64,000 bases of DNA from Ophiodon elongatus (GCA_016806645.1 JACSYO010001855.1:2169001-2233000); one strand, 5' to 3'. Numbered from the stretch's first letter, positions 21,971 through 33,651 are shown. The notes: generated from the letters alone by a model not told the origin. Made by a program: numbers and translations.

Positions 21971-22440
21971 CAGTGGTGGAATGCTACTAAGTACGTTTAC
22001 TCAAGTACTGTACTTAAATACAAATCCAAGGTACTATACTTGAGCATTTCCATTTCATACAACTTTACACGTCTACTCCAGTGCTCATATTTTTACAACA
22101 GCTTTAGTTACTTTTGAGATTGAGTTCAGTAAGAACCATGTCTTAATTTGGTGATTTCTAATTTGTTTTAGGTTTTATTTCGGGTAAAATGAAGGATGAA
22201 ATGTTCCTTTATGGGATAAGAAAAGTATCCTTCTTCTTAAATTATATTAAATATTTAAAAACCCTCTTGGATCAGCAGGAAAATGCATTGTCACGAAGCT
22301 GAAAACAGGGTGTTTTTTTTGCGTAAAGAGGGCTTTAAGTTAATTTAACTGATACATACTCTTTACTTGTAGTGGAGTATTTTCACAGTGTGGTAATACT
22401 TTTACTTAAACAAAGGATCTCAGTACTTCCTCCACCACTT
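21971..22440 (+). mobile_element. Complete non-autonomous hAT-type element
   Basis: The left end is CAGTGGTGGAATG and the right end, on the minus strand, is AAGTGGTGGAGGAAGTA, so the terminal inverted repeats share AGTGGTGGA. The flanking octamers TCCGTCTG (21963-21970) and TCTGTCTG (22441-22448) differ by one base, as expected for the 8-bp duplication made by hAT transposases. The inside is rich in TTTACTTGAGTA and AGTACTGTACTTAAATAC words, which I know from a very common percomorph repeat. It has no ORF and so depends on another element's transposase. Confidence 0.85.
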
Positions 22441-22491
22441 TCTGTCTGTGTATGCCACAGGTGTCCATGCACATGTGTGTCACTGTGTACG

Positions 22492-22493
<2 letters not shown>

Positions 22494-22527
<34 letters not shown>

Positions 22528-22554
22528 GTGTGTGTGCGTGTGTGTGTGTGTGTG
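22494..22554. repeat. (TG)n microsatellite
   Basis: About 60 bp of TG with three single GC interruptions. It produces His/Thr- or Cys/Val-rich frames on either strand (22372-22718) that are not genes. Confidence 0.96.
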
Positions 22555-22874
22555 GCTCTGTTTTCCTCCGTGTGCACTGTGTTTTGTAAGAAACAAAACA
22601 CACTACTTGCTGTCACAATGCATTTAGCGCTCCCTTCTACTGTGAAATGTTTAGTTACTCTGTCAAACCTCTCTGGCAGTGGGCCCAAATTGCAAATTAA
22701 TGTATAGCTCGTATGCACCTTGGTGATTTGTTATCCAAAAGACTGTTTAAATAAGGCATTTAGGCAGCAGTGTTAATCTACCAACAAAGGCTCAGCTGTT
22801 TTTAGCAGATACAACGACTGTCAGGAGTCTCGGCTGGAAGTGCATATTCATGCACAGCTGAGTCGCATCAGTGC

Positions 22875-22902
22875 CACACACACACACACACACACACACA
22901 CG
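22875..22902. repeat. (CA)14 microsatellite
   Basis: Uninterrupted CA units. Confidence 0.95.
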
Positions 22903-23969
22903 TGGCAAAAAAAGCACACAGTTAGGCGGTTGGTACTTTGGCTCTGGAAACAGTAATTCTGAAGACATAAGACTTAATGTGAGTTTGGATTTGAACGAAA
23001 ACACTGAAGTGTGACAGAAGGTCGTGTGTGGTCTGGTGCATATCCATCGTAACATGTATCTCCAGAGGAGAAAGAGTTTATACCAGCTATTTCTCAGCAC
23101 AGCAGTGTGTGTATCTGAATAACCCACAATATATATACACTGACTTCCTTTTATATTTCTTTCTCTGCTGTCAGATTGCTTACAGATGAGAAGCACGTGG
23201 CTTTCATCAGATGTCCTCAGATACTTCTTCCTCCATTTCAGCTGACTTATTATTAGGTTAGACTATATAATGTATTGTTCTTTGCCACAATGTTTTGGAT
23301 GAAGTGCAATGCATTATACTGCTCTTGTGGTGTATATTTTGACAGTGTATGTCGCTGTTGTTGCTGCTTTGAAGAAAAACAAAGCTTTTCATTAATGAAG
23401 TTAATAATGTGATAACTGAATGAATGACATAAGATATACAGTCGATCTTCCCCAAGTGCATTCATGTAATTGTTGACTTCATGTAAAACACTGATTCAAT
23501 CTAATATAATAAATGAAATACAAAGGCTACAGCTGGGTGTGCACTTTAGGAATTTATTTCTGTTTGGTGTATGATTCGATTAAGTTCACTTATCAAGGTC
23601 AAACTAGGTGAACCCAGCATTTACATAACTTTTAGTCATCTGAGTATTTGTCTTTAATGTTGGGCATATGAAGGTCAATGAAGACACTTCAGAATACATC
23701 TCATGTTTTCTCCTGTTTGTTGTTCTATAATGAGCACTGCAATCTGATTGTTTATGTAATCAAGACAACAGAGGCATCCCAGCAGCAATGTTTGTTCCCC
23801 CCTCAGGTCCTTCAGTCGTTTCAGATCTCTCACTGCTGTTTTGTATCGAGAGAATTATGCATTCAAAGTTTAACTGAGAGGATATTATAGATTGTGTTAT
23901 AACAACAGTTGCATTTGAGGATAATTATCAATGCAACCTTTTTACACAATGTAGCGCTTCTAGCAAATT
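22903..23969. other. Intergenic or intronic DNA, no gene seen
   Basis: AT-rich. Frames at 22792-23196 and 23253-23465 (minus) have no domain or consistent codon usage. Confidence 0.45.
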
Positions 23970-24310
23970 AGCTTATTTTGAAATCAGCGTGTTTCATATT
24001 AAACCTCACATTGCAGGAATTCCAGCTTTCTTCCTTAACTGGCGGGCAACGGCAGCCTGTCGCACAATGGCTCCTCTCTGGCTGAGATTGGCCCATGTAA
24101 GGATGCAAGCTTGTTGAAGAGGTGGCACTTAAAGATTTCACTTTGAAAAGACTTATTTCTTGAGAAAATACCACATATATTGAATTTGAACTTGTGTTAA
24201 ATTCAACCACATGCACTGAACAGTTTCATAATGCTAATCAATTGGATTAGTGTTTGGCTTGTCTGTGGTGCTGACAGAAACATGGACCCGATTAAAGGCG
24301 AGGCTGGTAT
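23970..24310. promoter_or_regulatory. Candidate conserved element with inverted TAATC sites
   Basis: The interval carries CTAATC (24234-24239) and GATTAG (24245-24250) as an inverted pair around AATTG, an arrangement suited to a homeodomain dimer of the K50 type. Neighbouring words include TGGCTGAGATTGGCCC and GATTAAAGGCG. No coding signature is seen. Confidence 0.45.
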
Positions 24311-24511
24311 CCCTGTGGGCTTGTTACATGTTCCACAAAGTGTATAAATCAACTTAAATAATTTAATAAGTTTAAGATTAAATTAGTCCGTAAAAACCAG
24401 AGAGAGAAAAGCTTCAATTGTGACACTAAATTTCAGAGCTGATATGCTTAGAGTGGTGATAGAGCCAAAGATAAATTTAAATGCCCGGAGCCTTTCATGT
24501 TTGTTTATTTT

Positions 24512-24548
24512 CAGTGCTTAAAGCTGCAATATGCAGCTTTAAGCACTG
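24512..24548. repeat. Perfect 17-bp inverted repeat with 3-nt loop
   Basis: CAGTGCTTAAAGCTGCA, ATA, then the exact reverse complement. The inner part reads TTAAAGCTGCA and its complement, recalling the TTAA-type MITE ends common in fish. It may be two element ends left after loss of the interior. No mature microRNA was recognised. Confidence 0.92.
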
Positions 24549-24699
24549 AGTGTGTGTCACATGTTCTTCTTGGAATGAAGCAAAATGCCATTGATCCTTT
24601 GATCACCCTTACACTATTTACTGAGAGTGATGATGTGCAACGTTGCCATTGACAATTGCCCCATTTATACATTTTATCTATATAGTGTTTTATCTGGAT

Positions 24700-24825
24700 A
24701 ATGGCACCTGATCTGACCCAGATGTGGTCTGGCTAATCTGATCCATTCTGATCAATTGCCTCATGTATTATCATGCATTTTCCTTTTCCCAGATCACATG
24801 TTAATGTCAGGTGTAAAAGAGGTAA
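24700..24825 (+). mobile_element. Remnant of the TIR element found at 61215-61779
   Basis: ATGTGGTCTGGCTAATCTGATC and ATGTTAATGTCAGGTGTAAAAG occur in the same order as ATGTGGTCTGAGCGATCGGATC and ACGTTAATGCCAGGTGTGAAC at the right end of the 61-kb element. The left half is missing or unrecognisable. Confidence 0.5.
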
Positions 24826-24830
24826 AAATA

Positions 24831-25313
24831 TTCCAACAATAGAGAATACAATTCCAGAGAGAGCTTATTTTCAGAGTTGTATTCCACTTTACAGATAAAT
24901 ACAGTAACAAGGACCATGCAAACTGACTTTGTTGCCCTGGGTGAGGCAGATGATTTATCCGGTACTGTGACGGAAACATTTGATGATGACCAAATAAAGA
25001 TCAAGATAAATAATTATTTCATCAAATATGTATTTTTTTCACATATTCAAACATAAAATGTAAAATAAACACTTGATATTTGACCAAATCACAAAGAGAA
25101 AACACAAATGTTGAGGGACCGTGGTTTCAGCATGCTGGATTTCCTTAGGTCAGACTCATGGCCACATTGTTTTAGTTCTTAAACAGTGTAACTTCATCTT
25201 GTTGGGTTATAATAAAGGAAATGCATGCTAGTTTGGCACACCAGCCATTCCATAACTAAAGTGTGCCATAAGTATGTGAGAGAAAAAATAGAGAAGAGAA
25301 AGAGAAAAGTTTA
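24831..25313. other. AT-rich DNA, no gene seen
   Basis: No recognised repeat, RNA or coding feature. Confidence 0.45.
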
Positions 25314-25341
25314 CAGAGAGAGAGAGCGAGAGAGAGAGAGC

Positions 25342-25407
<66 letters not shown>
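25314..25407. repeat. (AG)n microsatellite, purine tract
   Basis: About 90 bp of AG units with a few CG and AC interruptions. Arg/Glu- or Ser/Leu-rich frames across it are artefacts. Confidence 0.97.
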
Positions 25408-25640
25408 TTTGATCAAAAAGTGGCTCATCTATCCTCTTGGCAGTTCTGTCTCTTCATCCTCTGTGTCAGATCCTACCCATCCAGCTGTGTGGCCAAAGTT
25501 CAGATAAGGGCCCTAAGGTGTTTTCTGATTGATCCAACCAACAAACAATGAAGGCTGTGTGTCTTGTGCACCATTGCCGTCTTGGTGTGGGTCAAAGAGC
25601 TAGCCATCTTTGCTGCCTCTCCTGCAAACAGTTGACACAT
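25408..25640. other. Non-coding spacer
   Basis: No feature seen. Confidence 0.4.
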
Positions 25641-26110
25641 CATGATGAGTGAAAGGTGTGCGGAGAGCGAGGGAGCAGGAGCGGCATGGTGGGAGTAATG
25701 ATACGTGACAGAGAGGTGGAGAGAGAGCTTTGTTTGGGTCTGAGTATGTTGCAGCGCTGCCTAATTGAAGGATGTTTTAATGCTGTCGGAGGATGGCAGG
25801 TTGGAATAATCATAGCTATTTGTTTACACAGCAGACACCCCGATTGACTTTTAATGGCTGCAGCCTGTGTAGTGCTTCCAAGCACCCGGGTGAATTTGAC
25901 TTTCATTACCGTGTGGAAAACGTTCGCTCATCTCTTCTGCTTTCCTCTCTTGGTTTACATGAAGACGCTGGATTCTGCATAATTGATGAGGCAGCTTGTT
26001 GGTTGGTGAGTTTCTCTGTGACTGCAGAGTTGCAGAGTTGAGCCCTGGTTCTGACTTGGTCTTCTTTGAAAGACACTTCCACTTCCTGCCTGACCCTTCT
26101 GAGGGGACGT
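25641..26110. promoter_or_regulatory. Candidate conserved element
   Basis: Repeat-free, balanced composition. Includes CTAATTGAAG with TAATTG at 25762-25767, ACCCCGATTGACTTTTAATGG, and GCATAATTGATGAGG near 25978-25992. Open frames on both strands show no domain. Confidence 0.4.
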
Positions 26111-27384
26111 TTATGTGTCGTGTTAGCAATTCAGTAATTATCAGTAACTTCAATTTACTGTACTTTACTTCAAGGTTTATTTAATATGTCACTATTCTCA
26201 AATTAAAGGTCTACTTATGACCTTTTTCCTGAGCTTCCAAGTGTGGAGCGTCAATCACATGCTAACAAGTGGTTGTATATTCATATTTTCTTTATATAGT
26301 TTTACACATTTGAAATATTCCCTTAGATTTTGGTACTTTTATCCATGATTTTATCTGTAATAGGGTTAATAACTGTGGGCTTTCTTTTGGTTTAACCTTC
26401 AAATGAAGCAATTTAGATAGTATGGTAAAACATTTACCTTGTTTATAACCTGTCTAAAGATCTGAACACTTGTTTATTTCCTTGTTGGACCTTGTTGTAA
26501 GAATATCACCATGTTCCGATATCTCAATCACTTTTGGGTACAGTCTTAAAACAAATAAAGTCCAAACCTACAGAAAAAAAGACACATGTTGTATTAAAGC
26601 TAAATTGTCCTTTAAAATGTATTCCTAAAATATCTAAGAGCTGCCTCCAAATTATAACCACCACTACTGCTTCCTATTAATTAAGAATCAACACACGTGC
26701 CACTTTGTTTGACAATGCCAAAGCATTGGACTGCAGACAATCATTAAGTTGCTGACTTTAAAAGGGATAGCAGTTTATTCATTGAGAGATAAGTTTTCTC
26801 TGACCTTCTCTGAGGCGGGGTCAGGGGTCACATCACCAAAGGGGATTTAAAGATGGCTGCTGCTGCTGATGATTTCCGTCTTCACGGTAGTTTCCAGGAC
26901 AGAAACTTCCTGTTCACCATATTAACAACAAAAGCCGCCTTGTTATCGTGCATTATTACCACCTAGCACATCTTAGTGAGTCATGAAGTCGGGGTGACAG
27001 GGGGGCAGGTCCTGTAATCCACAGCTGCAGTGGGGGGTTCATTTATCCCTTTTTTTTACTTAGCATTCCCCCATCAGTTCCTAATGGGGCATTGATCAGC
27101 CGGTGGTGGATAGAGGATGTGGGGGGTGAGAGGTGGAGAATAATGCTGTTATCTTCTTAAAGATGTAATATAAGGGTTACATTATGAGGCTTTGAATGTA
27201 ACCATTATTGCCCAGAGTGTGAATGGAAACTGAGAATGTGTACAACACTGCAGTTTTACCAGGAGCCTATCAAAAAATACTTGAAAAGGTTGAAAAATTG
27301 ATGTTGGAAACAAAAAAACATAATATCTATTGTTCAAATTAATTGCCACCATCACCACACAACTGCGCTAGAACCCTCTGACAC
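26111..27384. other. Non-coding DNA, partly conserved-looking
   Basis: 26160-26750 is AT-rich with nothing recognised. 26760-27190 has several G-rich and TAATG words but no strong motif cluster. No gene seen. Confidence 0.4.
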
Positions 27385-27560
27385 ACTCACACTGTATTGA
27401 TGTTTAATTACATTAATATGCAATATCAGTCTCTGGTAGCTCTTTAATTATGAATGAAGATGTAATGACACTACCATTAATATTTAATTAAAGGGCAATA
27501 AAGTGTTATTTGGCAGCATTACAAAACTAGACACTAATAAAGGAATGTCTTTAGCCAGTA
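27385..27560. promoter_or_regulatory. Candidate enhancer with three phased TTTAATTA sites
   Basis: TAATTA cores at 27405-27410, 27445-27450 and 27485-27490 are each preceded by TT and lie at an exact 40-bp period. CATTAATATGCAATATC and CCATTAATATTTAATTA words lie among them. This density of homeodomain cores is high even for AT-rich DNA. Function is inferred. Confidence 0.45.
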
Positions 27561-27819
27561 ATCATTACAGACAGAAGAGCTCTGTCCCTCTTAAAATTTG
27601 ACTGTCTGAAAAAGTAAATACAGAGGACACACAGCGGTCAAAAGTGTGTATACATTTGTGTGTCCCCGCTAACTTCACTGTTGTGACAGTCTCTGTGATC
27701 AAAACCCAAAGAATAGCTCACGGCACTAAAGTGGAATGACCTTATCAAGCTGCAGCGAATGTGTTATCCATGCTGCTCAATAGAAAACACAACGTGACAT
27801 CAACCTAACGGATACAAAT

Positions 27820-28330
27820 TAGAGGGAAGAAAGGAAGCAAATGGGGCACTATAGAGATGGTAAAATCCCCCTGGAATACCCGGAATATCCTGCCATAGTC
27901 TCCAGCCAGGTAAACAACTCCCAGGGTCGACCGAGTCCCCTGCTCTGGGCGTCAAAAGTTCAATACGCTTTGCAGAGGTTTATTTCTGCTCCGTTTTCCT
28001 TCGTAAAAAAAAAAAAAATGAGGAAGTTTTACACAAAAGAATTTGTCGTCCAACATTTGGTATCTACCTCTTTCGATGTCAATTTGTTTATGAATCCTCA
28101 GAAGACGTCGAGAGGCCAAAGTTGTGTCCAAAGTTTGCCCAGGCAGGAATGCATGATGCCAACAGGCACAAAGCATTGCTTAGCACCAGACACCCATGCA
28201 GTGACATTGAGATGCTAAAGCTGCAGCTTGTTTACACAAGTTTCCTCCTTTTCTCTTCTCTGAAGCCACCATTTAGTCAGACAATGGGCACAATGTGGCC
28301 CTCATCTGTGAGTGGGCCGTACTGACAGGG
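27820..28330. promoter_or_regulatory. Candidate conserved element
   Basis: Balanced-composition block that includes CCTGCCATAGTCTCCAGCC, GTAAACAACTCCC and CCAACATTTGGTATC, with an A14 run in the middle (about 28005-28018). The 125-codon frame at 27841-28218 has no family similarity, and its counterpart on the other strand is also open, which argues against coding. Confidence 0.35.
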
Positions 28331-28689
28331 CGAGCAGTCAGCTGGGGCACTCTGGTTTGCTCTGGAGTGGATGTTTACATCAGTGGGAGACCACATTGTT
28401 TTAACTAAGAAGTCTATGACACACACACAACTTTCTGATGGGATAAAAATGATAAAATACTGTTCATTATCGTAGTTAAAATATTTTTCTATCCATGGTC
28501 TTTTAATCTTCAACAATTTTCTCTTGAGTACTCAAAGCAATTCTGCCAAACCTGAATGCCTTAATATAGAGCTCTCGGTGACAGCAGTTGCACTCTCTTA
28601 ATTTTTAGCCATTATTTAGAAAACAGTTATCGCAAATTAAACTTTTTTTACAGACAAGGATGGTGAAATTCGATTCTTTTCTAATAATA
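28331..28689. other. AT-rich spacer
   Basis: No feature seen. Confidence 0.4.
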
Positions 28690-29034
28690 ATATTTTTGAA
28701 ATTCTTGCTTTAACAATACCTATGTATGACTACATTATAGTTAAGGTTATATAGTGGTAATAGTTATGCTTAATAATCTATGATTAAGTTATTTTCAATA
28801 TTCGGTAACTATAACACTTAAGTTACGGTTAGGAAAAGATGGTTGTTCCTGCATTGAAAATGGGAATATTGAATATAATATGTGGTTTAACAGTCAAATT
28901 TTTTTTACAGGTTACAATCATAGAATAGTTATTTTAGGAATTATGCATGATAGATCATTTTTAAATTAACATTTTCAAAAAATCTCATCCCCTGCAATAC
29001 TCAAAATCCCCCCTAGTACATTTGAGAAACACTG
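28690..29034. mobile_element. Possible hAT-type element, right end only
   Basis: The interval ends TTTGAGAAACACTG, the reverse complement of CAGTGTTTCTCAAA, a common hAT terminal sequence in vertebrates. A TTAAGTTACGGTTAGGAAAAG stretch is also repeat-like. No matching left end was found and the left boundary is arbitrary. Confidence 0.35.
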
Positions 29035-29342
29035 ATCTACCACACATTACCTCACTTTCTGCCTTGCGACAACACTGGTATTATTATATGTAAATCAAGA
29101 GTTGCTGAATGTACAATATCAACGTAATTTCTGACGATACTGGGCTGGCAAGCATGACAAGCATTAGCAAGAAACATGGTTATAATTGTCAGCTTTTTAA
29201 ACAGGATATACCTCTCTTCAAATTAATTACATAAATGAAATATGTTAAAAAAATGTACATAGAGAAACAGTTAACAATCTCAAATAGATTTCATGCATTT
29301 AACTTTTCTTTGCCTCGTCATTGCACCAGAAAGAGTTGTATC
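29035..29342. other. AT-rich spacer
   Basis: No feature seen. Confidence 0.4.
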
Positions 29343-29575
29343 TTAAATGTGTACATGTCCAAGAAAACTTCCTGCAGACTGCAAGACTGACACGCAGGCC
29401 TCAGAGCTCCCTCGGCGTATATTAAGTCCAGCTAATGAGCTGGTCAATGTGACGAGAGGCGGCTGTGATCGATGTCCCCTCTGAATTGATGTGCTCTGCA
29501 ACGAAGGACACTGACCCACCGAGAAATGTTGATGAAGTAGCTGCCTGGAAACTCGCACTTCCCCTCAGCCTGCAA
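29343..29575. promoter_or_regulatory. Candidate conserved element
   Basis: Abrupt rise in GC against AT-rich flanks, with CCAGCTAATGAGCTGG, a near-palindrome that embeds a TAATGAG homeodomain core, at about 29428-29443. A 71-codon minus-strand frame spans it but has no domain. Confidence 0.38.
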
Positions 29576-29855
29576 GGAGTCTGTGAACAGCACTATGAGG
29601 ATGGGGCCATATGTATGGTTTTATATCAAAGATAAATACTGTGCATTACAAGTATATGTACCTCCAAGTCGTTCATGAACCTGGAGTTCCTGTGGTTGCG
29701 TTCATAGAATATCAGAGTATGACGGTTAGCTATAATGTGTTAAATAGATTTAAAGATTGCATATATTAATGTTTGTATTGTTCACATTTGAATCAAGCTT
29801 TTGAGCAACAACGCGATCTGGAAGTTTCAGATTGAGATGTATTAAAGTTTGCACT

Positions 29856-29907
<52 letters not shown>

Positions 29908-30059
29908 ACTGAACAGCTATATAGTTAGCCTTTGAAAGAAATTATGGCCAGTAGTATAACTGAAACTATGTTTTCTTAATGACGTAAAACTTGATATGCA
30001 GTTCAGCTTCCTTCATCTTTGTCTAATCATGAACAATGTATGGATATCTCTGTTTTTGC
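29576..30059. repeat. Spacer with (CA)n microsatellite
   Basis: The (CA)n lies at 29864-29906 after a short TATATA. The rest is AT-rich without recognised features. Confidence 0.8.
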
Positions 30060-30300
30060 TCATTTTAGGCGCAGTGGAAGAGACTGGGCTGAATCTGCAT
30101 ATAGTAATCATCAGAAAATTCCCCAGCAGAATATATTTGCATAAGATTATTACTCATTGGCAGTGACCCCGAATAAGGATGAGCCACATTACTAATAGGC
30201 TTCTCTTAATGCTAAAATATAAATCCTGGGGTATATATCCGCTTTGACATTAATGACTAAATGTTACCTCTCAGCCTTGTCGCAACGATGATCAAAAGTA
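30060..30300. promoter_or_regulatory. Candidate enhancer with POU octamer
   Basis: A perfect octamer ATTTGCAT (30135-30142) lies among homeodomain-type words (GTAATCATC, GATTATTACTC, CATTAATGACTAAATG). Repeat-free and non-coding. Confidence 0.45.
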
Positions 30301-31349
30301 CTTCACTTCTCTTTTTTCCACTTTCTCTTTAAAATTTCAGTTCTGTCTTTCTTTTCCGACTAATATTGTGGATAAAAGATTTCTGTGTGTCAGGCTTAAA
30401 GAGGCAAAATCATTCAGTGACTCTGGCAAAGAAAGTTTCAGAGGCACTGCAAGAGGGACGGCTCTGAAGTTGTGGGGGGGACTTTGAACTTTGTGTAATT
30501 GCAATTTCTCAAATATGTCTCCGCCTTAGATTGAACATATTCAAGAGAAAAATAACACTGATGTTGAAGCTGTTTACTTTTCGCCTGAAAACTTGGTGAT
30601 TGATATGCTGGACAGAAAAATATGCTGGGAAAGTCTGTCTCTGCCTTTCTCTCTGTCTCTTTCCCTTCCCGCTTCCATCTGGCCTTTTTCTGTCTCAACT
30701 GCACATTAAAGCCAATAAAGATGAAATGTCTTCAAAGAAAAAAAAGCCGGTGTGCCACCCGACTTGTCTGCCATCCTCGGGTCCTGTTTAGTATGCAGTG
30801 CGGGCAACAACTCAATTAACCAGAAGCCCCTAGCCATCACACCAGCAGGCTGCCTCATAATATTTCCCATAATGTTTCATCCAATTTGGAGAGTTTGACG
30901 TTTACCCCCTGCAGGACTGCAGCGATAGACAATGACTGAAGGCAAGGGGGCACTGAGGTGGTGGTGTGTGTGATTGTGTGTGGGTGTGAGATTGTGTCTG
31001 TGTGTGATTGTGATTGTGTGCGTGGTGATGGAAATAATCGCGCAGGCCTGCAGGAGAGCATCAATACCCTTTTTTTTTTACCAACTCTTCCAAAACTTTG
31101 CAAGCAGAGGAATATATTTTTCAAATTCTTGTACATTAACTTAACAGTCCGCACTAAAGTAGAAATGTTATGTATATATGTGTGCGTGAGAGAGTGAGTA
31201 AAAATGATTTTGTGAAATATTGCACACACGACAGAGGTAGTAGACTGCTGTGATAGAGGGTGTTTATAGCACAGTAACATTGGATAAAGATAATGTTGTA
31301 GGAGAGTTTCACAGGGCTAGCAGCCATAGATCCTCCAATACTCAAGACT
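30301..31349. other. Non-coding DNA, no gene seen
   Basis: Includes a TG-rich imperfect tract at about 30958-31025 and a T9 run at 31072-31080. ORFs here have no recognised domain. Confidence 0.45.
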
Positions 31350-31900
31350 TTTGAGAAGTCATTTTAAGTCCCCTTGTCATTGGCATGACCCTCTTTTTAC
31401 CTCCCCAACAACCCTCCCTCCGTCTTCCCATCTCCGCCGTTCTCTTGGACAGAAGAGGGCTCTGCAGCTCCTAAGTGATGGCGAAGGAGTCACCCCGGTG
31501 GAACTGATGCCCCCGATCAGCGATGGGCTGGAAAAGCATAAAGACAGAACAGGAAGGGGTGGGGAGAAAGAGTATGGAATGCTGAGACAGCACTTTCTCC
31601 AACCCACAGAGGGAGAAGGGGAGGGCAGTGTGGAAGAGTGAAGGAGGTAGATAGAGAGAGGTAAAGAGGGGGAGGGAGAAGAGGGCGGGGTCTCATTTAT
31701 GATTAAAAGATAGGCCAGATAACCCTGCGAGCCTGGCCCATCACTCTCCTTTAAAATGAGGTTCTAATGGCATCTAGGGAGGAAGGGGAGGCTTGGGCGT
31801 CATTAACCGGAATCTCTGAATCCTTAACCCGAGGTAGGGTACCTCTCGCCTGGGGAGAGAGACCACCTAAGGTGCCTTGGAGCTGTGGATAATGTGTGCA
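31350..31900. promoter_or_regulatory. Candidate conserved element flanking a purine-rich tract
   Basis: The 31400-31540 and 31690-31870 parts are balanced and repeat-free (for example GGCCAGATAACCCTGCGAGC and GGCATCTAGGGAGG). Between them, 31550-31690 is G/A-rich low-complexity DNA. The plus-strand frame 31351-31641 is not supported by any family match. Confidence 0.35.
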
Positions 31901-32029
31901 CAGAGTGAGAAATCTACATGCATATTGTAAGTTTTCTAACTGTGTGTCTGCTCAGGAACAGGAAATCAGTTAAATGCCTTGGAGCTAGAGATTAGTGGAT
32001 GTTATATGTGTGTGTATGTCACTGTATAG

Positions 32030-32030
<1 letters not shown>

Positions 32031-32069
<39 letters not shown>

Positions 32070-32096
32070 GTGTGTGTGTCAGTGTGTGTGTGCGTG
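32031..32096. repeat. (TG)n microsatellite
   Basis: About 65 bp of TG with single C and CA interruptions. Confidence 0.96.
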
Positions 32097-32129
32097 TTCT
32101 ACTGCGTGTCCGCCATCACTGAGTCTCTC

Positions 32130-32340
32130 TTCAACATGTCGCTCCTAATGAGTAGGTGATTAACGATAATGTATCTCATTAGTTAAAACAGGTTTCATAA
32201 TGACACAGAGTGCTACTAGAACCACCACTCCACAGCCCTCTTCAAATATGGCTTCTCACAGCTGGTTCCACTCTAGCCGAAGCTTGGGATGCAATTTTCA
32301 TCCGATTTACAGGGAAACGCATTAGAGTTAGATTTGATGC
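32130..32340. promoter_or_regulatory. Candidate enhancer with inverted CTAATGAG sites
   Basis: CTAATGAG (32145-32152) and its reverse complement CTCATTAG (32175-32182) are start-to-start 30 bp apart, about three helical turns. GTGATTAACG lies between and CACAGCTGG nearby. Non-coding and repeat-free. Confidence 0.43.
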
Positions 32341-33650
32341 TATGTTCTGCCTATGTTCTGTTTACTAACTTCATAGTTTTCTTTATTCTTTTTTTTTCAG
32401 ACGAAATATAGTCAATGAATAGAAATGTAGTCAATGAATAGTTCCAAAATGAGATGGGTGTTTGATTTTTCACAAATATCACTGAAATATCCACAGATTT
32501 GTTTTTTGAAACAACTTTCCCTTATATTCTTCCTCCTCACACCCACAAGTTATGTTTCCTGCTACAAGAACACATGCTGATCACTTTAGTTTACAGTAAA
32601 CAAGGTCTTGTGTTGTTGACAGCTCAGAAAATGCTTCTAGTCATAGAAAGTGACAAAAACTAAAGGCCTGCTGATTATGCCCTGGGGTAAGATGAGACAA
32701 GTAAGTACCCACTAGGCAAGTAAAACAACAATAAACAAACAGAAAAACCTGTGAAACTGCAAGTGCTTACACACAATAATACAATGGTATTATTCTAAAT
32801 CAGATTTTCACCTAAAAAGTTTTTAAATTGAAATAAACACAAAAAAACCATCAGCATCCCCTTGGAAAAAAAATTAAATAAATAACTAAATTTGAATAAA
32901 GTTGTACCAACATCCGACTTCACACCTCTATGGTTCACACATGGCACAAGCTGACAAGGACAAAGGAAAAGTTTATTTCACCCTTAACATGTTCCTATTT
33001 TCTCTCCTCCATTCTTAATCTGTCTTTTATCTCCACCATCAAAGTCTTCCCTGTTCTCCACCCTGGTCTCCTTCCCATTGGTCCATCTCCTGCTTGTGTA
33101 AAGGGCAAAGCACTGCAGCCATTTCCCGGCCTGCCTTACAGCCGCGATCCAGAGGAATGCTAATAGTTTGCAACCCGACCCAGTGTCTCTCCAGTGCTAC
33201 CCAAACAGGGCAGTCCAACCGTCTTGAAACCAACACCATGAATGTTTCCATCACTCATATTGAGATATCAGTATCTTTATAGTTAGAAATCATCCATATT
33301 TTACCAGCCCTTCTCCAGCTGCCCCCATATATCTTGCTTTGCTAGGTCTCAAGCAACATATCCGTCTTATTTCGGGGTCCATATCTACACAGTGTTTCAG
33401 TCTAAAAGAAGATACACAGAGACGGCTGACATGATGCCACTGGAGGAGGCACACTGGGCAGAACATCAATCATAATGTACGACACTTTCCATTTTTGACA
33501 ACATTTCAACAGCTTGGAAACTTACTGGTGAGGTGCAAATCATTCTAAAACCTATTTTAGCTCACTTTCTGCACAAACAAAGTAGAATATATTCACATAT
33601 TATTAAGCAATACGAATGTAATGGTTACTACATATACTTTAATCATTTAA
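32341..33650. other. Non-coding DNA, no gene seen
   Basis: AT-rich to 32930, then more balanced DNA to 33290. Overlapping frames at 32930-33282 show no domain. Confidence 0.42.
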
Positions 33651-33651
33651 T

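Noticed and set aside
24512..24548. microRNA precursor
   Set aside because: The 3-nt loop and 17-bp stem are too short for a normal precursor, and no known mature sequence was recognised.
25225..25551. Arg/Glu-rich ORF and its Ser/Leu-rich minus-strand partner
   Set aside because: Both are frames of the (AG)n tract. The ORFs over (CT)n at 43926-44213 and 55222-55734 were rejected for the same reason.
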